From an uncultured Granulicatella sp. (GTDB lineage: Bacteria; Bacillota; Bacilli; Lactobacillales; Aerococcaceae): 5,641 nt of DNA. A program made the position numbers and the translations under genes. The DNA lies in the NCBI GenBank assembly GCA_947254045.1, contig CAMYBO010000088.1, positions 1-5,641 of the forward strand, read 5' to 3'. The first letter of the stretch is position 1. Each line of letters starts with the position of its first letter. Below are positions 1 to 5,303 of the stretch, piece by piece. Below the pieces are notes generated by a model, which worked only from the letters and a program-made list of their open reading frames with translations, made no database searches and was not told the origin of the DNA.

Positions 1-226
1 AGTAGAGGAAATGATGGATTCGATTTTATCAAAAATTCAAGAAAATCCTCAAAAAAGTATTCGATTTGATAAATGTTTCCCTTCGTTTCATCGTCATGCC
101 ATTGTGACAACATTTTTGGCGATGTTACAATTGGTAAGGGAACATAAAATTCGTTTGGTTCAACATGTGCCTTATGAAGATATTGTTTTAGAAACTTGCG
201 ATAAAGGTGGTGCATTTAGTGAATAA
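1..226 (+). CDS. scpA: Segregation and condensation protein A, C-terminal part (partial, 5' end outside window)
   Basis: ScpA is the kleisin subunit of the bacterial Smc-ScpAB condensin. It bridges the heads of the Smc dimer and acts in the cytoplasm on the nucleoid to compact and segregate chromosomes. The reading frame is open from base 2 to the TAA at 224-226, giving 74 visible residues. They show the ScpA C-terminal winged-helix region: a F-D-K-C-F segment, then a helix reading TFLAMLQLVREHKIRLVQ, then an acidic 'YEDIVLE' strand. This is the part of kleisins that contacts the Smc head. The stop codon overlaps the start of scpB by 8 nt, so the two are probably translationally coupled, as expected for subunits of one complex. 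The N-terminal half lies upstream of the window. The identification rests on this short C-terminus plus the unambiguous scpB partner downstream. Confidence 0.88.
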   Translation, partial: VEEMMDSILSKIQENPQKSIRFDKCFPSFHRHAIVTTFLAMLQLVREHKIRLVQHVPYEDIVLETCDKGGAFSE

Positions 227-827
227 TTATTTAGCAGCAACTCAAGCTTTATTATTTGTAGCAGGAGATGATGGCTTAACACTAGAAGAAATTAGTTATG
301 TCGTTGGTATTGAAAAAACGGCAGTTCGACAACTATTAGAAGAATTAATGGAACAATTAAAAGATGAAACAAGTGGTTTAGAATTAATATTAACAGCGCA
401 ACGATATAAATTTGTGACGAAAGCATCGTTAAAACCATATCTTGAAAAATATGCTGTTTCTCCATTTTCTTCTCAATTATCTAGTGCAGCTTTGGAAACA
501 TTGGCTATTATTGCTTATAAACAGCCTATTACAAGATTAGAAGTAGAAAGTATTCGTGGAGTTCAATGTAGTGGATCTATTCAAAAATTATTGTTAAGAG
601 ATTTAATTGAAGAAGCCGGTCGAATGGATAGTCCAGGTCGTCCAAAATTATATCGTACGACCACTTATTTTATGGATTATTTTGGATTAGAAACATTGGA
701 TCAATTACCAGATGTGGAATCATTACTAGAATTAAGCCAAGAAGAAAGTAAGCAATTATTTAAAAATAATGAAGACTTATTTGCAGAATTAGAACAAAAG
801 CATCAAGATGAAGAAACTATTTCGTAA
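219..827 (+). CDS. scpB: Segregation and condensation protein B
   Basis: ScpB is the winged-helix (kite) subunit of Smc-ScpAB. It dimerises on the central part of ScpA and supports chromosome condensation and segregation. Two winged-helix domains are visible: residues about 1-75 (beginning NNYLAATQALLFVAGDDGL) and about 85-160. The second holds the family signature: LSSAALETLAIIAYKQPIT at 87-105, then RGVQCSGS, then the GR-x-D-S-P-G-R-P-x-LYRTT block, ending in a YFGL turn. An acidic, Glu/Gln-rich tail (about 165-202) follows. The frame has GTG codons at 207, 210 and 219. I chose 219 because AAAGGTGG (203-210) lies 8 nt before it and the resulting N-terminus matches the family; this gives 202 aa, a normal length. 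The gene overlaps the scpA stop by 8 nt and is followed by rluB after 18 nt, the common Firmicutes order. Confidence 0.95.
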   Translation: MNNYLAATQALLFVAGDDGLTLEEISYVVGIEKTAVRQLLEELMEQLKDETSGLELILTAQRYKFVTKASLKPYLEKYAVSPFSSQLSSAALETLAIIAYKQPITRLEVESIRGVQCSGSIQKLLLRDLIEEAGRMDSPGRPKLYRTTTYFMDYFGLETLDQLPDVESLLELSQEESKQLFKNNEDLFAELEQKHQDEETIS

Positions 828-845
828 GAAAGGAAGGAGTATCTC

Positions 846-1571
846 GTGGAAAGATTACAAAAGGTTATGGCACATGCCGGAATTGCATCTCGTAGAAAAT
901 GTGAAGCCTTTATTGAAGAAGGTCGTGTGAAAGTAAATGGTACTGTTGTCAGAGAATTAGGATATAAAGTGTCTCAAACAGATAAAATTGAAGTGGATGG
1001 TATTCCAATTTATAAAGAAGAACCTGTTTACTTTATGTTTTATAAGCCAAAATCTGTATTATCAAGTGTAACAGATGATAGAGGACGTACCGTTATTAGT
1101 GATTATTTTAAAGATGTTCCTCAGCGTGTCTATCCTGTAGGAAGATTAGACTATGATACAACAGGATTAATTTTATTAACGAATGATGGAGAATTTGCGA
1201 ATTTAATGACACATCCAAAACATCATGTTGAAAAGAAATATATTGCTAAAGTAAAAGGTGTTCCAACCCCTCGTCATATGAGACTCTTAGAAAGAGGGAT
1301 TTGGATTGATGGCAAGAAAACTTCTAAAGCAGTTGCCAGAATATTATCCGTTGATACTGAAAAAAATACAGGAATTGTTTCTTTAACGATTCATGAAGGT
1401 TGGAATCACCAAGTAAAGAAAATGTTTGAAGCGGTTGAATTACCAGTTCAAAAATTAAAACGAGAAGAATTTGGATTCTTAACATTAGAAAATTTAAGAC
1501 CGGGAGATTATCGTGAACTTCGTGCCTTTGAAGTTCAAAAATTAGTTCGTTTAGCAAAGAATGAGATTTAA
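846..1571 (+). CDS. rluB: 23S rRNA pseudouridine synthase (RluB/RsuA family)
   Basis: This enzyme isomerises a uridine of 23S rRNA to pseudouridine during ribosome assembly; the RluB target in E. coli is U2605. An S4 RNA-binding domain spans residues about 2-48 (RLQKVMAHAGIASRRKCE, then GRVKVNG). The catalytic domain follows from about 60. Its hallmark motif GRLDYDTTGLILLTNDG sits at 99-115 and contains the nucleophilic aspartate D102. A 'KKYIAKVKG' strand and the C-terminal 'EGWNHQVKKMFEAV' helix are also typical. The length of 241 aa fits the family. The start is GTG with a strong AGGAAGGAG (831-839) 6 nt upstream. The gene lies 18 nt after scpB and is closed by a terminator, so scpA-scpB-rluB behave as one transcript here. 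RsuA or RluE/F relatives share the fold, but the scpB-linked position in Firmicutes points to RluB. Confidence 0.93.
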   Translation: MERLQKVMAHAGIASRRKCEAFIEEGRVKVNGTVVRELGYKVSQTDKIEVDGIPIYKEEPVYFMFYKPKSVLSSVTDDRGRTVISDYFKDVPQRVYPVGRLDYDTTGLILLTNDGEFANLMTHPKHHVEKKYIAKVKGVPTPRHMRLLERGIWIDGKKTSKAVARILSVDTEKNTGIVSLTIHEGWNHQVKKMFEAVELPVQKLKREEFGFLTLENLRPGDYRELRAFEVQKLVRLAKNEI

Positions 1572-1621
1572 TTGACTTTCTAAAAGCAATTGAAAAACAA
1601 TACTAATAAAATAGATAATTA

Positions 1622-1630
1622 TGGTATAAT
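1622..1630 (+). promoter_or_regulatory. Extended -10 sigma-70-type promoter for the tsaE operon
   Basis: The sequence TGGTATAAT is a perfect TATAAT hexamer (1625-1630) preceded by the extended -10 TG dinucleotide with one base between. No good -35 is present: the 17-nt position (1602-1607) reads ACTAAT, so the promoter probably depends on the extended element. The expected transcription start is at a purine about 1636-1638, giving a leader of about 50 nt to the tsaE ATG. It is the only well-formed promoter in the 116-nt gap between rluB and tsaE. The calculated start falls inside the left arm of the terminator hairpin. Confidence 0.75.
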
Positions 1631-1658
1631 GACAAGAGTAAACCTCTTGTCTTTTTTT
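1631..1658 (+). terminator. Rho-independent terminator of the scpAB-rluB unit
   Basis: A perfect 8-bp inverted repeat GACAAGAG (1631-1638) and CTCTTGTC (1644-1651) encloses a 5-nt loop TAAAC. It is followed at once by seven T residues (1652-1658). This is a canonical intrinsic terminator reading on the + strand, 59 nt after the rluB stop. The opposite strand has no T tract, so it looks unidirectional. The left arm directly abuts the TATAAT of the next promoter. Confidence 0.9.
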
Positions 1659-1664
1659 GAGGAA

Positions 1665-1682
1665 TTTTCACTGAAGTGAGGA
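1665..1682 (+). promoter_or_regulatory. Possible leader hairpin covering the tsaE ribosome binding site
   Basis: Bases 1665-1671 (TTTTCAC) can pair with 1676-1682 (GTGAGGA) around the tetraloop TGAA. This gives 7 bp, of which 5 are Watson-Crick and 2 are G-U. The right arm contains GAGG (1678-1681), the Shine-Dalgarno sequence of tsaE, 6 nt before its ATG at 1688. If formed, the hairpin would partly hide the ribosome binding site. A second purine-rich GAGGAA (1659-1664) lies just upstream with no start codon at usable spacing. The pairing is visible in the sequence; any regulatory role is inference, and the stem is weak. Confidence 0.35.
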
Positions 1683-1687
1683 ACAAT

Positions 1688-2173
1688 ATGAGTATCATAA
1701 TTCAAACAACATCACAAGAAGAAACGATGAAAATAGGTGAATTATTAGCAAAAGATGCTTTTCCTAACAGTACGATTATTTTATCTGGAGATTTAGGAGC
1801 TGGAAAAACTACTTTTACAAAAGGTTTTGCTTTAGGTTTAGATATCACACGTGTCATCAAAAGTCCAACCTATACATTAATTCGTGAGTATACTAAAGGT
1901 CGCTTACCTTTATTTCATATGGATATGTATCGTATTGAAGAAAGTGGAGGAGCAAGTGAAATAGGTTTAGAAGAATATTTTCATCGTGAAGGTGTTGTCA
2001 TGGTGGAATGGGCGAATTTTATCGAAGAAGAATTACCTATGAATCGATTAATTATTTCTATTGAACAAACTTCTCTTATGACTCGTACGATTACAATGAC
2101 TGCAATTGGAGAAGAATATGAAAATTGGTTAAATCAATTTGAAGGTTGGTGGACAAATGAAAGAGAAAGTTGA
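1688..2173 (+). CDS. tsaE: tRNA threonylcarbamoyladenosine biosynthesis ATPase TsaE
   Basis: TsaE is the P-loop ATPase that works with TsaB and TsaD to transfer the threonylcarbamoyl group to A37 of ANN-decoding tRNAs (t6A synthesis) in the cytoplasm. It is generally essential in Firmicutes. Visible motifs are the Walker A loop GDLGAGKT (34-41), the conserved SPTYTLIREY (59-68), the HMDMYR strand (77-82) and VMVEWAN (104-110), all hallmarks of the family. The length of 161 aa is normal. The frame also has an in-frame GTG at 1676, but ATG 1688 has GAGG 6 nt upstream and gives the typical N-terminus MSIIIQTTSQEET, so I chose it. It is the first gene after the extended -10 promoter and overlaps the following GNAT gene by 17 nt, which suggests translational coupling. 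tsaB and tsaD, next to tsaE in B. subtilis, are not present here. Confidence 0.95.
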   Translation: MSIIIQTTSQEETMKIGELLAKDAFPNSTIILSGDLGAGKTTFTKGFALGLDITRVIKSPTYTLIREYTKGRLPLFHMDMYRIEESGGASEIGLEEYFHREGVVMVEWANFIEEELPMNRLIISIEQTSLMTRTITMTAIGEEYENWLNQFEGWWTNERES

Positions 2174-2684
2174 ATTAGAAATTGAAGTAGTCTCTGTAGA
2201 GGATGCAGAAGCTTTAATTGAATATACAAAAAAAGTTGGAAAAGAAACAAATTTTTTAAGCTTTGGTGAAGAAGGATTAGAGTTAAGTATCCAACAAGAA
2301 GAATTATATATTCAATCTGTTTTAGAAAGTGATCATCAAATAATGCTACTTGCAAAATTAGGACAAGAAATTATTGCAGTCGCTTCAATTGGAGGGAATT
2401 CGAAAGAAAAATTCAAACATGTTGGAGAATTAGGCATTAGTATTTTAAAAGAATATTGGGGACAGGGTCTTGGTAGTGCCCTAATGGAAGAATTATTATT
2501 ATGGGCAAAAGACTATTCACCTCTTGAAAAAATTAAATTAGCAGTCGTTAAAGGAAATGTTGCCGCTATTGCTTTATATAAAAAGTTTGGATTTGAAGTA
2601 GTAGCGATTGAAGAAAAAGAAATGAAAGTAAATGGTCAATATTATGATGTCATTCAAATGGCCTATTTTTTAGAAAAGGAGTAA
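2157..2684 (+). CDS. GNAT family N-acetyltransferase of unknown substrate
   Basis: The product is a predicted acetyl-CoA-dependent N-acetyltransferase of 175 aa, probably cytoplasmic. The GNAT core is clear: strand beta-4 'ELGISIL' (91-97), the pyrophosphate-binding loop YWGQGLGSALMEELL (100-114; the Q/R-x-x-G-x-G/A pattern), and the C-terminal N-x-A-A-I-x-LYKKFGFE block (134-147) ending in 'YYDVIQMAYFL'. The N-terminal 85 residues are Glu-rich and less conserved. ATG 2157 is chosen, with GGTGG (2148-2152) 4 nt upstream; this puts the ribosome binding site inside tsaE and gives a 17-nt overlap. Only 3 nt separate it from mtnN. In other bacteria the acetyltransferase RimI sits beside t6A genes, but this protein is longer than typical RimI and its ending differs, so I do not call it RimI. 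The substrate could be a protein N-terminus, a polyamine or another small amine; the sequence does not decide. Confidence 0.85.
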   Translation: MKEKVELEIEVVSVEDAEALIEYTKKVGKETNFLSFGEEGLELSIQQEELYIQSVLESDHQIMLLAKLGQEIIAVASIGGNSKEKFKHVGELGISILKEYWGQGLGSALMEELLLWAKDYSPLEKIKLAVVKGNVAAIALYKKFGFEVVAIEEKEMKVNGQYYDVIQMAYFLEKE

Positions 2685-2687
2685 TAC

Positions 2688-3389
2688 ATGAAAGTCGGAA
2701 TTATTGCAGCGATGGAAGAGGAGAAACGTCTTCTATCTGAAGAAATGACAATTGAACAGGAAGTAAAAATTGCAGGATGGACATTTTTAGAAGGAACTTT
2801 AAATGGCGTTTCGATTGTATTAGTGCAATCTGGTATTGGTAAAGTAATGTCTAGTGTAACAGCTGCTTTATTAATTCATCATTTTAATGTAACTCTTGTG
2901 ATTAATACAGGATCAGCGGGTGGATTTGGAACAGAAATGAATATTGGAGATATTGTAGTTGCTACAGAATTAGCATATAGCGATGCAGATGTAACAGCTT
3001 TTCAATATGAATATGGTCAAATGCCAGGGATGCCTGCACGTTTTCAAGCTCAAGTGATTGAAGATGACGTGATTGAGGAAATTCAGTCTGAATTGAAGTT
3101 ATCTGTTTTTAAAGGCTTAGTCGTTTCAGCAGATAGTTTTATTCATCGTGAAGATCAACGGTTATTTATTTTAAACCATTTCCCAGATGTTTTAGCAACA
3201 GAAATGGAGGGAGCTTCTATTGCGCAAGCTTGTTGTGCATTGCAAACTCCAGTGATTGTTGTTAGAGCTATCTCGGATATGCCAGAAAAAGGAACATCAG
3301 CAGTTGATTTTGATACATTTATTGTAGAAGCAGGTCGAAAATCAGCACTGATTGTTCATCAATTATTACATCATTTAAAAGAAGCTTAA
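2688..3389 (+). CDS. mtnN: 5'-methylthioadenosine/S-adenosylhomocysteine nucleosidase
   Basis: MtnN (Pfs) hydrolyses the N-glycosidic bond of 5'-methylthioadenosine and S-adenosylhomocysteine to release adenine. It feeds methionine salvage, the activated methyl cycle and, where LuxS is present, autoinducer-2 production. The N-terminus MKVGIIAAMEEE contains the catalytic Glu12. The substrate-binding TEMEGA segment places Glu174, and the RAISD segment places catalytic Asp197. These positions match the numbering known for the E. coli enzyme, and the 233-aa length is nearly identical to it. The NTGSAGG loop (73-79) is the phosphorylase/nucleosidase-fold signature. The ATG has AAGGAG (2676-2681) 6 nt upstream. 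The gene follows the GNAT gene by 3 nt and precedes the MviM-like gene by 18 nt, so it is mid-operon. Confidence 0.96.
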   Translation: MKVGIIAAMEEEKRLLSEEMTIEQEVKIAGWTFLEGTLNGVSIVLVQSGIGKVMSSVTAALLIHHFNVTLVINTGSAGGFGTEMNIGDIVVATELAYSDADVTAFQYEYGQMPGMPARFQAQVIEDDVIEEIQSELKLSVFKGLVVSADSFIHREDQRLFILNHFPDVLATEMEGASIAQACCALQTPVIVVRAISDMPEKGTSAVDFDTFIVEAGRKSALIVHQLLHHLKEA

Positions 3390-3407
3390 TGATTAGGGGG
3401 AGTTCTC

Positions 3408-4349
3408 GTGTTAAATATTGGAGTTGTTGGGATTGGGGCGATTGCACAAAAAGCCTATTTACCAGTAATGCGTTCGATTGGTAATGTGAAATGGTATATG
3501 TGTACTAGAAATGTTGAAGTTTTACAACGAGAATCAAAACTATTAGGACGTTGTATTCCATGTAGTAGTGTGGAAGAATTATTACAGTTTGATTTAGATG
3601 GGGTCATGATTCATGTCTCAACAGATGCCCATGTAGAAGTTGCAAAGCAATTTTTAGAAAAAGGAATTCCTGTATATTTAGATAAACCGATTGCTCCTAG
3701 TTATGAAGAAACGCTTGAATTGTATCGATTAGCACAGGAAAATCAAACTTTCTTAACAGCTGGATTTAATCGACGTTTTGCGCCAAAAGTTGTGGAACTA
3801 AAAAATGTTGCTCATAAGAAGAGAATTGTAACAGAAAAAAATTGTACAATTCCAAGTTTTGATAATCGAACTCGTATCTTTGATGTTTTTATTCATCCAT
3901 TGGATACAGCGTTCTTTTTAATGGATGAAAAACCAAAACGTGGTTCATTTTATTATAAGAAAAATCGTGGCGTTATTGAACAATGTACGATTTATTTAGA
4001 AAATGAGGAACAATCAGCCATTGTGATGATGAATACAGAATCTGGGGCGAATCTTGAAAGAATTGAAGTTCAAGCAGAAACAGGCACTTTTTCATTACAA
4101 AATTTAACAGACTTGACGATTTATCAAGGTGGAGAAGAAATTAAAGATCATTTTTCATCATGGGATTCTACTTTATATAAGAGAGGGTTTGAGAGTATTG
4201 TTCATTCCTTTATTATTGCTGTTCAAACTCAAGGTGAAAATCCAGTTTCTCCTATTTCAAGCTTATTAAGTCATTTTATTTGCGAGAGATTAGCACATGC
4301 AAAAGCATCCGAAGGCTTTTTATCATTTGACGTAGAAACTGTTGAATAG
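3408..4349 (+). CDS. Gfo/Idh/MocA family oxidoreductase, MviM/YceM type
   Basis: This is a predicted NAD(P)-dependent oxidoreductase of 313 aa with unknown substrate. The N-terminal Rossmann domain shows the nucleotide-binding G-I-G-A-I-A loop (8-13) followed by QKAYLPVM. The family EKP motif appears as LDKPIAPSYEE (91-101), with the catalytic lysine at 93. GFNRRFAP (119-126) follows, and 'FDVFIHPLD' (158-166) supplies the conserved Asp and His of the C-terminal domain. IAQKA-LPV, DKP, GFNRRFAP and the late W-x-STL-x-x-RGF block (252-261) resemble E. coli YceM (MviM), as I recall that sequence. The start is GTG with AGGGGGAG (3395-3402) 5 nt upstream. The family mostly acts on sugars or sugar nucleotides, but MviM homologues have no firmly assigned reaction. 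Its place just before murB allows, but does not prove, a link to envelope precursors. Confidence 0.88.
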   Translation: MLNIGVVGIGAIAQKAYLPVMRSIGNVKWYMCTRNVEVLQRESKLLGRCIPCSSVEELLQFDLDGVMIHVSTDAHVEVAKQFLEKGIPVYLDKPIAPSYEETLELYRLAQENQTFLTAGFNRRFAPKVVELKNVAHKKRIVTEKNCTIPSFDNRTRIFDVFIHPLDTAFFLMDEKPKRGSFYYKKNRGVIEQCTIYLENEEQSAIVMMNTESGANLERIEVQAETGTFSLQNLTDLTIYQGGEEIKDHFSSWDSTLYKRGFESIVHSFIIAVQTQGENPVSPISSLLSHFICERLAHAKASEGFLSFDVETVE

Positions 4350-4355
4350 TATCAT
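4327..4355 (+). promoter_or_regulatory. Candidate internal promoter upstream of murB
   Basis: TTGACG (4327-4332; 5 of 6 matches to TTGACA) and TATCAT (4350-4355; 5 of 6 to TATAAT) are separated by exactly 17 nt. The -35 lies in the last codons of the MviM-like gene, and the -10 begins one base after its stop. A start near 4362 would leave a leader of about 27 nt containing the murB ribosome binding site TTAGGAG (4374-4380). This could give murB its own transcription within the operon. AT-rich DNA yields such matches by chance, so confidence is moderate. Confidence 0.45.
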
Positions 4356-4388
4356 TAAAAAGATATTGCATAATTAGGAGAGAAGAAG

Positions 4389-5291
4389 ATGAAAGAATGG
4401 TGGAAAGAGCAATTTCCAGAAGTGAAAGTTTGCTTCCATGAACCTTTAAGGAAATATACTTTTACTAAAACAGGTGGAGAAGCTGAGTGTTTAATTTTCC
4501 CAAAAGATAAACATGAAACAGCAAATATTATTAAAGCTTTACAAGAAAAACAAATTCCTATTACGGTACTAGGAAATGCTAGTAATGTGATCGTTAGAGA
4601 TGGTGGCATAAAAGGAGCAGTAATTTTATTAAATGAAATGACTGCAATGAAAGTAATGGAAAATAAAATTTTAGCAGAAGCTGGAGTTTCTCTGATTGAA
4701 GTGACAAAATGCGCCTTAGAACAATCTTTAACAGGATTAGAATTTGCATGCGGCATCCCAGGAAGTGTTGGGGGAGCCATGTATATGAATGCAGGTGCTT
4801 ATGGTGGTGAAGTATGTGAAGTGGTTGAATTTGTCGATGTTGTGACTCGTACGGGTGAAATCAAACGTCTAACAAATGAAGAATTGGAGTTTTCATATCG
4901 TCATAGTGCCCTACAAGAAAGTGGAGATCTTGTCATTGATGTTTGCTTTAACTTGAGTCCTGGGCAACAAGAAACGATTCAAGCTAAAATGGAAGAATTA
5001 ACGCATTTACGTGAAAGTAAACAACCTTTAGAATATCCTTCTTGTGGAAGTGTGTTTAAACGTCCAGAAGGTCATTTTACTGGGAAATTAATTCAAGATG
5101 CTGGACTTCAAGGATTCCAAATCGGTGGGGCTCAAGTGTCTAAAAAGCATGCAGGGTTTATTGTAAACATTGACCATGCAACAGCTACGGATTATTTAGC
5201 GGTTATACAACATGTTCAAGATGTAGTATTTGAACAATTCCAAGTGGCACTCGAACCAGAAGTAAAAATTATTGGTGAAGAGTCAAAATAG
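4389..5291 (+). CDS. murB: UDP-N-acetylmuramate dehydrogenase (UDP-N-acetylenolpyruvoylglucosamine reductase)
   Basis: MurB is the FAD-dependent enzyme that reduces UDP-GlcNAc-enolpyruvate to UDP-MurNAc with NADPH. This is the second committed step of peptidoglycan precursor synthesis, in the cytoplasm. The FAD-binding domain shows TFTKTGG (24-30), LGNASNVIVRDGG (61-73) and GLEFACGIPGSVGGAMYMNA (116-135). The substrate domain has SYRHS (169-173, with the conserved Tyr-Arg pair) and PSCGSVFKRP (217-226), where Ser221 is the expected proton donor. GAQVSKKHAGFIVN (247-260) and the terminal EPEVKIIG (289-296) with the conserved acidic residue complete the set. The length of 300 aa fits the short Gram-positive type. 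The ATG has AGGAG (4376-4380) 8 nt upstream. It lies 39 nt after the MviM-like gene and 12 nt before the membrane-protein gene. Confidence 0.97.
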   Translation: MKEWWKEQFPEVKVCFHEPLRKYTFTKTGGEAECLIFPKDKHETANIIKALQEKQIPITVLGNASNVIVRDGGIKGAVILLNEMTAMKVMENKILAEAGVSLIEVTKCALEQSLTGLEFACGIPGSVGGAMYMNAGAYGGEVCEVVEFVDVVTRTGEIKRLTNEELEFSYRHSALQESGDLVIDVCFNLSPGQQETIQAKMEELTHLRESKQPLEYPSCGSVFKRPEGHFTGKLIQDAGLQGFQIGGAQVSKKHAGFIVNIDHATATDYLAVIQHVQDVVFEQFQVALEPEVKIIGEESK

Positions 5292-5303
5292 AGGAGAAAA
5301 ATG

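Noticed and set aside
1324..1557. Minus-strand open frame of 77 codons inside rluB
   Set aside because: It is fully antisense to the conserved RluB C-terminus, is rich in Leu/Phe/Gln as expected from the complement of Glu/Lys-rich coding, and has no homology signal.
1572..1600. TTGACT (1572-1577) and TTGAAA (1590-1595) as -35 elements after rluB
   Set aside because: Neither is at 16-18 nt from the TATAAT at 1625. The spacings would be about 47 and 29 nt, and no good -10 lies at the right distance from either.
2134..2355. Minus-strand open frame of 73 codons opposite the tsaE/GNAT junction
   Set aside because: Its Leu/Phe/Gln composition is the mirror of the Glu-rich GNAT N-terminus, and it shows no recognisable motif.
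4367..4374. TGCATAAT as an extended -10 before murB
   Set aside because: The TG is directly next to the hexamer rather than one base away, no -35 lies at 16-18 nt, and it would start transcription at or within the murB ribosome binding site. The TTGACG/TATCAT pair is better.
4355..4780. Minus-strand open frame of 141 codons opposite the start of murB
   Set aside because: It lies antisense to the well-supported FAD-binding region of murB, has no recognisable domain, and reflects the AT-rich complement of a conserved gene.
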